From: CAG-826 sp964504595
GTDB lineage: Bacteria > Bacillota_I > Bacilli_A > RFN20 > CAG-826
Direction of reading: 5' to 3'
NCBI GenBank assembly: GCA_964504595.1
Contig: CAZDEE010000008.1
Coordinates: forward strand, 1 to 64,000
Length of the DNA stretch: 64,000 nt
The translations under genes and the position numbers were made by a program. Below are positions 7,285 to 17,700 of this stretch, in pieces (the first letter of the stretch is position 1; each line of letters opens with the position of its first letter). Below the pieces are notes generated by a model. The model was not told the DNA's origin. It did not search any database and was given only the letters and a program-made list of their open reading frames with translations.

Positions 7285-9319
7285 CATCTCCTTTTGTTTC
7301 TTCAACTGCATTTTCTTCTTTCACAACTTCTTCAGCAACAACAGTCTCTCTCTTTGGAAGTTCACGATGTTCTAATAAGTATGCGATTTCTTCTGCATTA
7401 ATTGTTTCTTGTTTTAATAAAGTTTCCGCAATTAAGATAACATCATCACGATATTCATTTAAAATATCTAAAGCTTTTTGATGTGAATCCTCAATAATTA
7501 CTCTTACTTCTTTATCAATTTCATATGCTATTTGAGTTGAGAAATTCTTTTGTGAAGAGGTATAATCTCTTCCTAAAAAGACAGATCCAGAATCTCTTTC
7601 ATATTGGATTGGTCCTAAAGAAGACATACCATATTCAGTAACCATTAATCGTGCAATACGTGTAGCTACTTGAATATCATTATGTGCTCCTGTCGAAATA
7701 TCATCAAAGAATATTTCTTCAGATGATCTTCCACCTAAATATCCAACAATTCTTGCTATAAGTTCCTTCTTTGTCAACAAGAATTTATCTTCTTCAGGTC
7801 CCATCAAAACATGTCCGCCTGTTCTTCCACGTGGCACAATTGTAATCTTTTGAACTTTATCAGAATGTTCCATTCTTAAACCGATAACAGCGTGTCCAGC
7901 TTCATGGTATGCAACTTGACGGCGTTCATGTTCAGTCATAGCTTTAGAAGCTTTAGCTGGACCTCCAATACGACGATCAATCGCTTCATCAATTTCAGCA
8001 ATTGTAATAAGTGGTTTATTTTCACGAACCGCTAAAATAGCAGCTTCATTTAAAACATTTTCTAAATCAGCACCAGAGAAGCCAGTTGTTCTTCTTGCAA
8101 CATTATCGAAATCAACTGAAGGATCAATATGTTTATTTCTTGCATGAACTCTTAATATTGCCGCTCTGCCTTTTCTATCTGGTAAATCTACAGTAATTTG
8201 TCTATCAAAACGACCTGCTCTTAATAAAGCTGGATCAAGAACATCATCACGGTTTGTTGCCGCCATAACAATAATTCCAGCATTATCAGAGAAACCATCC
8301 ATTTCTACTAATAATTGGTTAAGTGTTTGTTCACGTTCATCGTTACCGCCACCCATACCAGCTCCTCTTTGACGACCAACTGCGTCAATTTCATCAATAA
8401 AAATTAAACATGGAGCGGTTTGTTTAGCTTTCTTAAACATATCTCTTACACGTCCAGCACCAACACCAACGAACATTTCAACAAAGTCAGAACCAGAAAT
8501 TGAATAGAATGGAACCCCCGCTTCGCCCGCAACAGCTTTTGCAAGCAAAGTTTTACCAGTTCCTGGTGGCCCAACTAATAAAACACCTTTTGGCAATTTA
8601 GCACCAAATTGAGCATATTTTTTAGGATTCTTTAAATAATCGACCATTTCAATAAGTTCAGCTTTTTCTTCATCTGCGCCTGCAACATCGGTGAATCTAA
8701 CTTTAGATGCATCCTCACGTCTTGCACGTGATCTATTAAATTCCATAGCCTTATTATTAGAATTATTTATGGAATTTGAAAATCTTGAGAACACAAATAC
8801 AGCAATAAGGATTCCGCCACCAAGCATCAATATTGTTGGTAACCATTGTTCAAACCAATTTGTTTGATATGCATCAACGATTGATAATTTACCTTCATAA
8901 TATGATTTTCCTTCAGAATTTAATCTAGAATCTAAGATTTCTGAAATAGTCATAGTAACTGTTTGACTTGAAAGAATATTTCCTTCTTCATCATAAGTGT
9001 TATAAGTTAATTCATGTTCTTGCGTATCAAAATATGAGGAAGGAACTTGACAAGAGAAATTAACTTTTGAACGAGTATTTTTCTCTTCATTAACTACAAC
9101 ATAGGTACCAGTAATGGAAGTTACTTTTTCTTTTGGTGTAACTGTAACATCAATTACTTCTTCTTCATATAAAATTTCCGCTACACGACTAAGCATTGGA
9201 TACTCTGTTTTTGTGCTTCTGGAATTAGATGTAATAACAATAAAAAACACCATAAGTGCTGATAAAATCAAATATGGCCACATAAAACTTAAAATACTTT
9301 TTCTCTTCGATTGATTCAT
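7271..9319 (-). CDS. ftsH: ATP-dependent zinc metalloprotease FtsH
   Basis: Membrane-anchored AAA+ protease that degrades misfolded membrane proteins and regulators. It has TM1 at about 14-32 and TM2 at about 161-178, with an extracytoplasmic domain between them. The ATPase has Walker A GPPGTGKT (250-257), Walker B LIFIDEID (305-312) and the second region of homology through RAGRFDR. The zinc site HEAGH is at 472-476. The acidic C-terminal tail is usual; total length is 682. The -10/-35 at 9430-9458 and a structured leader indicate its own promoter downstream of tilS. The hprT gene found between tilS and ftsH in B. subtilis is absent. Confidence 0.97.
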   Translation of the reverse strand: MNQSKRKSILSFMWPYLILSALMVFFIVITSNSRSTKTEYPMLSRVAEILYEEEVIDVTVTPKEKVTSITGTYVVVNEEKNTRSKVNFSCQVPSSYFDTQEHELTYNTYDEEGNILSSQTVTMTISEILDSRLNSEGKSYYEGKLSIVDAYQTNWFEQWLPTILMLGGGILIAVFVFSRFSNSINNSNNKAMEFNRSRARREDASKVRFTDVAGADEEKAELIEMVDYLKNPKKYAQFGAKLPKGVLLVGPPGTGKTLLAKAVAGEAGVPFYSISGSDFVEMFVGVGAGRVRDMFKKAKQTAPCLIFIDEIDAVGRQRGAGMGGGNDEREQTLNQLLVEMDGFSDNAGIIVMAATNRDDVLDPALLRAGRFDRQITVDLPDRKGRAAILRVHARNKHIDPSVDFDNVARRTTGFSGADLENVLNEAAILAVRENKPLITIAEIDEAIDRRIGGPAKASKAMTEHERRQVAYHEAGHAVIGLRMEHSDKVQKITIVPRGRTGGHVLMGPEEDKFLLTKKELIARIVGYLGGRSSEEIFFDDISTGAHNDIQVATRIARLMVTEYGMSSLGPIQYERDSGSVFLGRDYTSSQKNFSTQIAYEIDKEVRVIIEDSHQKALDILNEYRDDVILIAETLLKQETINAEEIAYLLEHRELPKRETVVAEEVVKEENAVEETKGDEGKE

Positions 9320-9365
9320 TCTATTACCCCCTTCTTAACATCAAGCAATATATTACAATATTATT

Positions 9366-9421
9366 GTTAATTTTTCATTAACCATACTGAGCGTTTTTTA
9401 CTCCATTAGTATGACACTCAG
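9366..9421 (-). promoter_or_regulatory. Structured ftsH leader, potential pseudoknot
   Basis: In the minus-strand transcript the order is CTGAG, CATACT, CTCAG, AGTATG. CTGAG pairs with CTCAG and CATACT with AGTATG, giving an H-type pseudoknot topology or two competing stems (they share two bases). A further hairpin GTTAAT-GAAAA-ATTAAC follows. All of this lies between the predicted start of transcription and the ftsH ribosome-binding site. A regulatory role is inference. Confidence 0.4.
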
Positions 9422-9429
9422 CGTAAAGT

Positions 9430-9458
9430 ATTATACAATACTTTAAATTATTTTTAAA
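9430..9458 (-). promoter_or_regulatory. Sigma-A promoter of ftsH
   Basis: Minus strand: TTTAAA (9453-9458), a 17-base spacer, then a perfect TATAAT (9430-9435). It overlaps the end of tilS and places the start of transcription near 9423. Confidence 0.65.
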
Positions 9459-10719
9459 TTCCTAATTTACTTTTCACAACAAAATTATTAGTCCCATCAT
9501 CTTCAAATGTATTACGATATCTTGGGATATATACTATGTCACCTTTAGAATTTAAAATAACAGGCCATTTTTTACGAAGTTCTGTAGGTATTTTCCAATC
9601 TAAAAACAGCCTTCTAACGCTTTTTCTTGCTCCACCCACTTCAAAATAATCTCCCGATTTATAATTCCTGATAGTAAGAGGATAATCGTAATCGAAAATA
9701 TTTCGATTCGAAGTATCTCCTTCAAAATTTAAATAGAAAAATGGAGTATCTAATTTACAAGGTTTCTCTAAATGATATTCATAAGATTCCAATTCTCCTA
9801 TTCGGCAAATATAAAAAACATCATAGGCTTTTACTAATTGATATGGAGATAATAATGTCATTTTCCAGTTCGGCTTTTTAGATTGAGCTGCTTGCACCAT
9901 CATTTTTGCCTTGTATTTACTAAGCACATATTCACTAACATATTGGTTAATAAAATGATGGAGGCAAAGAATTTGTTCTTCTTCTTCTAAAAGCAAAAAC
10001 TTTGAAATGCAAATAGTATTATCTTTAAAAACTTTATTAATATTATCAAATTGATTTTCTCTTATTTTATTAAGTTTATTCTTTTCTTCAATTACTAAAT
10101 TAAGTTCTTCATCAGTCGCTTTTTCAATAAAGTTATGCCTAATTCTATTTCTTTCATAATCATCATGATTATTTGAATCATCAATTGCAAATGGAACATT
10201 GTTTGCCAAGCAATATTCTTTTAATTCTTTTTTTCGATAGTTTAAAAGCGGCCTAATAACTTCCATATCATATATAGTTCTAGAAGGCATAATTCCGTAA
10301 TATCGCAGTATTTTTTTTCTTTGCATTAAAAAAGTCTCTGCATCATCATCTTTATGATGCGCTACTAACAAAGCAGAAGCATTATATTTATCATAAATTT
10401 CCTTAAAAAAACGATATCTAACATCTCTAGCCCAAGCTTGAAAATTAACATGTTTTGGAGCGGTATCCGCATGTAAAATATGAAGTTTTATTTTATTAAT
10501 TTTGCAAAATTTAATTAATCCAGCTTCTTCTTGATCAGCTTCAATTCTTTTATGATAATTTACAAAGCAAACAACTACTTTAATTTTTTCTTTAATAAGC
10601 ATGTTCAAAAGTGCCATTGAATCTGGCCCAAATGAAACTGCAGCAATATATGTTTTACCTCTATCTAAATATTCCATTTCGCTCACCGCATATATTCTAT
10701 CACAAAATTTTGCAAACAA
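9454..10719 (-). CDS. tilS: tRNA(Ile)-lysidine synthetase
   Basis: N-type ATP pyrophosphatase that attaches lysine to C34 of tRNA-Ile(CAU), needed to read AUA. The PP-loop near the N-terminus (29-34) reads SFGPDS where the family has SGGxDS, so the second position is Phe instead of Gly. The rest of the N-domain is normal (ADTAPKHVNFQAWARDVRY, LLVAHHKDDDAETFLMQR, IDDSNNHDDYERNRIRH). The C-terminal TilS domain (about 330-421) is present. Length is 421. It overlaps the 3' end of spoIIE by 20 bases, so the two are translated from one message. The altered loop is unlikely to be an error, because the frame is intact and the surrounding residues are conserved. Confidence 0.92.
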   Translation of the reverse strand: MFAKFCDRIYAVSEMEYLDRGKTYIAAVSFGPDSMALLNMLIKEKIKVVVCFVNYHKRIEADQEEAGLIKFCKINKIKLHILHADTAPKHVNFQAWARDVRYRFFKEIYDKYNASALLVAHHKDDDAETFLMQRKKILRYYGIMPSRTIYDMEVIRPLLNYRKKELKEYCLANNVPFAIDDSNNHDDYERNRIRHNFIEKATDEELNLVIEEKNKLNKIRENQFDNINKVFKDNTICISKFLLLEEEEQILCLHHFINQYVSEYVLSKYKAKMMVQAAQSKKPNWKMTLLSPYQLVKAYDVFYICRIGELESYEYHLEKPCKLDTPFFYLNFEGDTSNRNIFDYDYPLTIRNYKSGDYFEVGGARKSVRRLFLDWKIPTELRKKWPVILNSKGDIVYIPRYRNTFEDDGTNNFVVKSKLGI

Positions 10720-12829
10720 TCATACTCGCATCATCTAAATGTTTCATATTTACTAATGCTAAATTAAACAAACTACGGAAAAACTCATTTTCATCATGAA
10801 TTTCTTTATAAATTTCCTTATCTAATTCTTTAATAAACTCTCTAATACCATCACTAATCATTAAAAGAATATCTCCCTCTTGTAATTGAAAAGTCGCCCT
10901 TCGATAATCAACTTTATCTAAAACTCCTAATGGTAATCCTCCTAATTCAATTGCCATTATTTTGCTGTCACGAATAATATAAGACTCAGCAGAACCGGCT
11001 TTAATACTAGTTAATTCCAGTGTTTGTAAATTAATTTCCATAAAATCAAAAGTGGAATAATTATCATAAGTCGAACCCACACGAAACATATTATTGATTT
11101 GTTGTAAATTGCGATTAATATCGCAATCTTGCTTATATAAAGATATAAATGTATTTGCGACACTCATGCTAGAAGAATAAGCTTTTTCATCATGTCCCAT
11201 TCCATCGCACAATAAAATAATTCTTTTATTGCCCATATTATCACTAACAATGTAATCGCCATTTTTACTACCTGCCGCTTTAGTATAAGTCATATATTTT
11301 ATACTTTTTCTTGATAACGATTCATATTCTACAACATAGTGGTGATTTAAATACGAAACATATTCATTAGAAATAGTAAACCACTCATTCATATATAAAT
11401 ATAATATCTTTTTAATTATTTCTTTATTAGACTCTTCAATAATACTTTCTAATAAAACAACAATTTTATTATTTAAGATTTTAATTTCCTTAACCATTAT
11501 TTTTTCACTTATTAAATGCTCTTTAATTTTTGTTTTCAAATCTTTTTCTTCTAATAATTCCTCTTTCGTGATTTTTAAAGGAGTTCTGATGTTTTCTAGA
11601 ACATCTAAAAGCATTTCTTTCCTTTTTAATACTTCTTGATAATAACTTTCTGAACTAATAAATATTTGATAACCTTGTTGTAACTCTAATGTTAATTTGT
11701 AAGGTTTAATACATTCTTTATTAATTGATTTTCTCATTTCTGCATTTATTTTTCCACCAACATAATTGCTTAAATTCCTTGTTAATTTACAATATTCTAA
11801 ATGTTCACAACTAGAACATACTCTTTGATAAACTCTTGAAGCAGCTTTTTGTTGAGGAGTTAATGGATTTGATTCAAATTCAAAATTAATCGCGTTCAAA
11901 TAACCTTCTAAATGATTCACTATCTCTAACACTTTTTCTTTTTCTGTCTTTTTAACTTTTAGTTTGCTTTTTAATGGCAGAGCAAAGAATATAATTTCCG
12001 CAACAACAGTCTGATAAAAAAGTCCATTTGAATAAAACAAGGGATCTATAATAAAAGAGACAATAACTGTTAGTATTAAGAGAATTACTTTATTAAATCT
12101 TTTATCTTTTATATACATTAATAAACAAGGAAGCAAAATCATCAAACAATTATTAATGGAGTACTGATATATAAAAAATAAAGATATAAAAACTAAAATT
12201 AACAGTAAAAGAGATATAGTTATATTTTCTTTCTTTATTTTATTTAATAATATTATTCTAATTAAAATTAATCCAGCGATTGGAAAAACCATACTAGAAA
12301 TAAAAACCACCATCTCTAAAACAATATAGCTGAATTTAGATATTATAAAAGTTTCATCATCAATTGCTCTATTAAACTCATTACCATGATAAACAAAGAA
12401 AATTGTTAAAGCGGAACTTATAAAGCAATAAACTAACGACTTTAACGAAAACGACTTTATTAACATGGTTCCACTAATTAAAAGACATAAAATCAATACC
12501 GGATAGTATTCTTTATATTCACTATTAAAACATATTCTTACAAAAGAAAAAGATAAAAAGAATTGCACTAATCCTATTATTAACAATTCCATAGAATAAG
12601 AAATATTAACCATTGAAGATGTAAAAATTAAAGTAAAAAAAGTTAAAAAATATGTTATTCCTGATTTTTTATAACTAACAAATAAAATTGCTAAAATCAA
12701 AGGATTAAACAAAAACGCCTCTTCTAACAATGTGAAACACATTGCTAATATAGGAAATATATAATTTTCAATTTTTTTCCATTCTAAAGCTATTCTTTTT
12801 TGTTTCAATACTTCTTTTGTCATTTCCAT
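10700..12829 (-). CDS. spoIIE: Stage II sporulation protein E (SpoIIE), PP2C phosphatase
   Basis: Membrane serine phosphatase that, in B. subtilis, dephosphorylates SpoIIAA to release sigma-F in the forespore and helps polar division. About ten hydrophobic segments fill residues 20-290. A central region carries a CxxCxxxxxC cluster (CSSCEHLEYC, about 340-350). The C-terminal PP2C domain has CDGMGHDEKAY (from 541), LLMISDG (655-661) and HLDDASM (698-704), which supply the metal-binding aspartates. At 709 residues it is about 120 shorter than the B. subtilis protein. AGGAAGTG precedes the first ATG. The gene follows the divIC terminator and overlaps tilS, the Bacillus order. I saw no clear Spo0A box upstream. 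Confidence 0.93.
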   Translation of the reverse strand: MEMTKEVLKQKRIALEWKKIENYIFPILAMCFTLLEEAFLFNPLILAILFVSYKKSGITYFLTFFTLIFTSSMVNISYSMELLIIGLVQFFLSFSFVRICFNSEYKEYYPVLILCLLISGTMLIKSFSLKSLVYCFISSALTIFFVYHGNEFNRAIDDETFIISKFSYIVLEMVVFISSMVFPIAGLILIRIILLNKIKKENITISLLLLILVFISLFFIYQYSINNCLMILLPCLLMYIKDKRFNKVILLILTVIVSFIIDPLFYSNGLFYQTVVAEIIFFALPLKSKLKVKKTEKEKVLEIVNHLEGYLNAINFEFESNPLTPQQKAASRVYQRVCSSCEHLEYCKLTRNLSNYVGGKINAEMRKSINKECIKPYKLTLELQQGYQIFISSESYYQEVLKRKEMLLDVLENIRTPLKITKEELLEEKDLKTKIKEHLISEKIMVKEIKILNNKIVVLLESIIEESNKEIIKKILYLYMNEWFTISNEYVSYLNHHYVVEYESLSRKSIKYMTYTKAAGSKNGDYIVSDNMGNKRIILLCDGMGHDEKAYSSSMSVANTFISLYKQDCDINRNLQQINNMFRVGSTYDNYSTFDFMEINLQTLELTSIKAGSAESYIIRDSKIMAIELGGLPLGVLDKVDYRRATFQLQEGDILLMISDGIREFIKELDKEIYKEIHDENEFFRSLFNLALVNMKHLDDASMIVCKIL

Positions 12830-12854
12830 ATAATCACTTCCTATTAGAGAATAA

Positions 12855-12886
12855 CAAAAAAAAGAAGCGCTTTATGTCGCTTCTTG
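12855..12886 (-). terminator. Terminator between divIC and spoIIE
   Basis: Minus strand: AAGAAGCG-ACATAAAG-CGCTTCTT followed by eight U, a near-ideal intrinsic terminator ending the mfd-to-divIC operon 20 bases past divIC. Confidence 0.92.
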
Positions 12887-12903
12887 TAATTTAATAATTG
12901 TAT

Positions 12904-13173
12904 TTAGAAATATATTATTTCTTCTCCTTTACTAGAAGAAGTATCATCATCTTTTTCCGAAGTAATATCCTCATCTTTCTCAAAATAAGTATAATAATCT
13001 TCTTTTTCATCTTCAGTATAATCCTGTTTTATTTTCTCTATTAATTTATTTAATTCTTTATTTTCACGATAATTATCTATTAAGGCTAAAGATGTGAAAG
13101 ATATTAAAACTAAAGAAAGAATAAATGTTAAACCAAATACATAACTAAGAGCCCGATGCTTGTTTTTGAACAT
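12904..13173 (-). CDS. divIC: Septum formation initiator family protein (DivIC-like)
   Basis: Small bitopic membrane protein of the DivIC/FtsB family, which joins FtsL and DivIB in the divisome. Its 89 residues have a short basic N-terminus, one hydrophobic span at about 12-34, a short coiled-coil stretch (about 36-52) and an acidic, serine-rich tail. Sequence alone is weak; the assignment rests largely on position between yabQ and spoIIE. Its start lies inside the 3' end of yabQ (29-base overlap), and GGGGGAAG supplies the ribosome-binding site. Confidence 0.75.
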   Translation of the reverse strand: MFKNKHRALSYVFGLTFILSLVLISFTSLALIDNYRENKELNKLIEKIKQDYTEDEKEDYYTYFEKDEDITSEKDDDTSSSKGEEIIYF

Positions 13174-13558
13174 TTTTCTTCCCCCTAACTTTTTTCTTAA
13201 TTATAGCACGGAAAGAAGATATTTTCATATTAATTGGCGACAAAAACTTTTTATTTATGATAATTACTTTCTTTTCTATAAAGCGATTAACATAATAAGC
13301 ATAAAATGAATAATAAAAAATACCACCGATAAGTGAAGCTAGCAAATAATGAATATTTAATATTCCATGACAAGTAAATACTAAAAATCGAAAATATCCA
13401 TAAAAGATAGCTATAAAAAATATCGTTTCAAATAATAATCTTACGATTGAAGAATGTTTTTTATAAAATAAACGATTAAATATACTAAATAAAAAACAAG
13501 CAAAAAGAGTAATAATAATTGTCCCGATAAATACTTGAAATTGTTGTTTTAGAGTCAT
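13145..13558 (-). CDS. yabQ: Spore cortex biosynthesis protein YabQ
   Basis: Polytopic membrane protein required for cortex formation in B. subtilis, made in the mother cell. The 137-residue product has about four hydrophobic segments (about 10-30, 38-62, 68-92) and a basic C-terminus. The start overlaps the yabP stop by one base (TAATG), so translation is coupled. Identity depends on topology plus the conserved yabP-yabQ-divIC order. The family diverges quickly at sequence level. Confidence 0.75.
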   Translation of the reverse strand: MTLKQQFQVFIGTIIITLFACFLFSIFNRLFYKKHSSIVRLLFETIFFIAIFYGYFRFLVFTCHGILNIHYLLASLIGGIFYYSFYAYYVNRFIEKKVIIINKKFLSPINMKISSFRAIIKKKVRGKKNVQKQASGS

Positions 13559-13833
13559 TATTTAAATAATTTCTTTAGAAAGCTTTCTTTTGGTTCTGTT
13601 TTATTTTTACCTATATAGCCAACACTTTCAATTGTTCCATTTATAGTCAAGGTCCCTTTTTCCATATCCATAAAACCTAAACTTAAATTATTGCCTTTTA
13701 TATGAACATATCCTAGTTCAGTATTGATTAAAAACTCTTCATGATTAAAACTATCTAGTTTAAGAACTCCATTCAATCCAACACTTTCCCTGTTTTGAAT
13801 TAAAATATCATATGACTTATTATCATTTTCCAT
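13558..13833 (-). CDS. yabP: Sporulation protein YabP
   Basis: YabP/YqfC-family protein required for cortex assembly during sporulation. It has 91 residues. The middle is a beta-rich repeat typical of the family: RESVGLNGVLKLDSFNHEEF, then ELGYVHIKGNNLSLGFMDM, then GTLTINGTIESVGYIGK. AGGAGG lies upstream of the ATG. Co-transcribed with rqcP and yabQ. Confidence 0.88.
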   Translation of the reverse strand: MENDNKSYDILIQNRESVGLNGVLKLDSFNHEEFLINTELGYVHIKGNNLSLGFMDMEKGTLTINGTIESVGYIGKNKTEPKESFLKKLFK

Positions 13834-13860
13834 AAAAAAACCTCCTACTTAACAATATGA

Positions 13861-14127
13861 TTAAGCAAGAGGATTTATAACATCAATTGATATCACTTCA
13901 TAAAGTTCAGAAGCATTTTCCTTCTTTGATGTAGCGGCTAAAGATAATACTTTTACGACAATTTCTTTTTTTCCTAAACATAACTTGATAATATCTCCAA
14001 CATGGATTTCTTTTGAAGGCTTAGCAATAACATCATTAACATAAACAACATCACGATCTATTACTTCTTTAGCAATCGTTCTTCTTTTAATTAACCTTGA
14101 AACTTTTAAATATTTATCTAATCTCAT
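13861..14127 (-). CDS. rqcP: RqcP (YabO), S4-domain ribosome quality-control factor
   Basis: Small RNA-binding protein that works with RqcH to add C-terminal alanine tails to nascent chains on stalled 50S subunits. Its 88 residues are mostly one S4 domain: MRLDKYLKVSRLIKRRTIA, then VYVNDVIAKPSKEIHVGD. I chose the ATG at 14127 because GGAGG is correctly placed; an upstream in-frame start at 14154 would add nine atypical residues. It lies between spoVT and yabP as in Bacillus, but the intervening yabM and yabN (mazG) genes are missing. Confidence 0.9.
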   Translation of the reverse strand: MRLDKYLKVSRLIKRRTIAKEVIDRDVVYVNDVIAKPSKEIHVGDIIKLCLGKKEIVVKVLSLAATSKKENASELYEVISIDVINPLA

Positions 14128-14150
14128 TTTGTTCCTCCAACAACATTTTA

Positions 14151-14669
14151 TCACACTTTTAAAATCATTGTTATTAAGTTTCTAAATGCATGCACAATAC
14201 GCATATCTTCTTCACTTATTTTTTTATCAAATATAACTAATCCTCCAAGAATTTCACTATTAAAAACTAAAGGAATAATAATAAAAGAATATTTCTTTCC
14301 ATATTGTAAAAACGATGAATACTCTAAAGAAAATATTTTTAAATTGAATAGCTTTTGGTATACTTCTGCATCAATCATCTCACCATCAACTATTTCTTCT
14401 GCAACAGACGTACTCCTAGTTAATACTTTTTCTTCATTGATAATAACAATAGGCTTTTTTATTTCTTTTTCTAAAGTCAAAACAATATTTGAAATAACAT
14501 CATAATTACTATGAAAAGCATTATATTTTTTAATTTCAATTCCTCCATCATCACTAATGCCTATTTGGAGGCGGTCTCCTTCATTTATTCTTAACCGATT
14601 TCTTATTCCTTTTGGAATAACTATTCTTCCTAGCTCATCTATTCTTCTAACTGCGCCGATAGAGTTCAT
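14151..14669 (-). CDS. spoVT: Stage V sporulation protein T (AbrB family regulator)
   Basis: Late forespore transcription factor that tunes sigma-G genes in Bacillus. The N-terminal AbrB swapped-hairpin DNA-binding domain is clear (AVRRIDELGRIVIPKGIRNR, residues 6-25). The rest (about 55-172) is a GAF-type domain, separating SpoVT from the shorter AbrB. Its 172 residues compare with 178 in B. subtilis. It follows mfd by 42 bases; a CATAATA string in that gap could be part of a sigma-G -10, but I could not find a convincing -35. Confidence 0.94.
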   Translation of the reverse strand: MNSIGAVRRIDELGRIVIPKGIRNRLRINEGDRLQIGISDDGGIEIKKYNAFHSNYDVISNIVLTLEKEIKKPIVIINEEKVLTRSTSVAEEIVDGEMIDAEVYQKLFNLKIFSLEYSSFLQYGKKYSFIIIPLVFNSEILGGLVIFDKKISEEDMRIVHAFRNLITMILKV

Positions 14670-14711
14670 AATTAAACACCTCTAGACTTATTATGAGCAT
14701 AACTCAAATAA

Positions 14712-17700
14712 TTATTGTAAAGATTTATTTAATTCATTAATTTTCGTTAGAATACTACAGAAGTTTTCTATCCAATCTCCTTTTTTAGTAAATAAAATCA
14801 TTATTTTTTTATTTGTGTATGTGACCTTAATATAAGATAAATAAGCCGTTAATGCTTGGAATAACTTTATACCAATCCCATTTATCGAACTGAATTCTTT
14901 ATTTAAATATAAATTAATAGATTCTTGTTTTTCTAACATATCTTCAAATACATCATCGTTTAATAAAAGTTCAATTTTTTTCTTTTGTAACAAATTATTT
15001 ACTTCTACTGGAATACGTCCATAAATATCATGAATTTCTTCTGCTATATTAGCTAATTCATCGCATGTTTTAGCGTTATCAATTTGTTGATATAATTCGA
15101 TTTTATCTCCATCTGAAGCGTAAACTGATGGAATGTATGCATCGATAGATATATTTCTTTTGCTTCCTTCTTTTGCTATTGATTCCTCAGTTCCTTTTTG
15201 TTTTTCTTCAATTACTTCTTGAAGAAGTTTCATATACATATCAATACCTACTGTATCAATAAATCCCGCTTGTTCAGAACCTAAAATATCTCCCGCACCA
15301 CGAATCATTAAATCCCTTTGTGCAATTCGATAACCACTTCCAAGTTCAGTAAAATCTTGAATGGCTTTTAATCTCTTTTTAGCCGTTTCTGTCATTTCTT
15401 TGTTTGGATTATAAAGTAAATATGCATAGGCTATTCTTCCGCCTCGACCAACTCGACCTTTAATTTGATATAACTGTGCCAAGCCAAAATGATCAGCGTT
15501 TTCAACAATAATCATATTAACATTTTCAATATCAATTCCTGTTTCAATAATTGAAGTGCATACTAAAACATTGATTTCACCACTATAAAATTTAATCATG
15601 ATGTCTTCTATATCCTCATGTTCCATTTTTCCATGCGCAACACCAATTTTAGCATCCGGAACCATTTGTTGTATTTTTCTTGCAACACCATAAATTGAAG
15701 AAACTCGATTATGAAGATAAAATACTTGGCCTTGTCTTGCAAGTTCTCTTTCAATTAATTCTTGAACCATTTCATCATTATGAGGTACAACATATGTTTG
15801 AATTGGTAATCTATTCATCGGCGCGGTATTTAATTGTGAATATTGTCTCATTCCCACTAATGACATTTGTAATGTTCGAGGGATCGGAGTTGCTGTTAAA
15901 GTTAAAACGTCTATATTTTGTTTCATTTCTTTAATTCTTTCTTTTTGTTCAACTCCAAATCTTTGTTCTTCATCAATAATCAACAATCCTAAATCAGAAA
16001 ATTCTATTTCTTTTGATAATAATCGATGTGTACCAATTATTAAATTAGCGCTGCCATCTTTTATTTTTTCAATGTAAGATTTTTGAACACTTTGAGGAAT
16101 TAATCGCGAAAGAACTACAATTTTAATACCAAAAAAAGCAAATCTTTCCATTGCTCTTTCATAATGTTGACGCGCTAACAAAGTAGTTGGACATAATAAA
16201 CCGACCTGTTTTCCACTAAGCATCGCTTTAAAGGCCGCTCTAAAAGCAACTTCGGTCTTGCCAAAACCTACATCTCCACATAAAAGTCGATCCATCGGCG
16301 TTGGCTTCTCCATATCTTCTTTTATTTCTTTTAATGCTGTTTCTTGATCTTTTGTTAATTCAAAAGGAAATTGACTTTCAAAAGATATTTGAAATTCATC
16401 ATCTTCTTTAAAAGCAAATCCTGGTGTTGATTCCCTTTCAGCGTAAAGTTTGATAAGTCGATCAGCCATATCATTAACTTTATCTTTAATTCTTCGTTTA
16501 GTTTTTTCCCATTCAGTTGAACCTAATTTATTAATTTTTGGAGTCGCTCCATCTTTTCCAACAAATTTTCTTACTAATTTAAATTGTTCTAAAGGAACGT
16601 ATAAAACATCGCTTCCTGCATAAGCGATTTGAAGATAATCACGATGTAATCCATTAACTTCTAAGGTTTTTATACCAATAAATTTTCCAATTCCATTTTG
16701 CTCATGAACGATATAATCTCCTGGCTCTAATTCTTCATATGATTTTAAAATAACCGCTTCCTTATATCGATTTAAAAAACGAGATTGATGAATTCGATAG
16801 CCAAATAATTCATTGCTAGAAAGAATCACAATTTTTTCTTCAACTAATTCAAATCCGGATTGGAAAGGTTGAATCATGATTGATAACTTATCTTTTGGTG
16901 TTTGATTGTTACTTATTAATGAATATTCAATATTATTATCATTCAACATATCAGAAATAGCTTTTTTTTGCTGTTCACTCGATAATGAAATAATTATTTT
17001 ATTGTCCGTTTCTAAATAGTATTTAATAAGTTGTAATGCATCTTTAAAAGTATTTGAAGAAGAAAGTATTGGTCTAACCAAAAAAGGAATATCACTTTCT
17101 TTTTCTAATAATGGATTCATATAAATAGTTTTCTTAAACCGCATTAAAATCCGTTCAATATTTTGATATAAACTTAATCCAGTTAATATATTACTTTGCT
17201 CATGTCCTTCTAAAAAGAAATCTGTTTCTTCTTGAAGCATTTGATTTGCAGTATTTAAAATTCTTTTTTTATCTACAAGAATAATTGTTGAATGATTTGC
17301 GTAATCTAAAATACTACTATATTCTTCTTTAAGAATTCCATAATAAGAATATAAGGAAGCAGTTATTTTATTCATCCTAAATAGATTTAAATCATTATTT
17401 ACTTTTACTTCTAAGCGTTCTTTATTAGGCAAAATTAATAAATCTTTCGCCAATTTTTCCTTAATAATTTCTTCAATGCTTTCATACTCTTTTTTAGTAA
17501 AAAGCATATCGCTTGCAGGCAAAATTGTAATTTCAGATAGAGCTTCCAAAGATCTTTGTGTTGCTATATCAAAATATCTAATATTTTCAATTTCATCATC
17601 AAAAAATTCAATTCTTACTGGTTGTTCTTCATTAACGCTATAAATATCTAAAATATCACCACGAACTGCGAATTGAAGACTTTGATCAATTTTATTTACT

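Noticed and set aside
12830..12903. Spo0A box upstream of spoIIE
   Set aside because: The only TGTCG string belongs to the divIC terminator stem and does not match TTTGTCRAA.
14670..14711. Sigma-G promoter before spoVT
   Set aside because: CATAATA resembles the -10, but no acceptable -35 is found at the right distance, so it is not listed as a feature.
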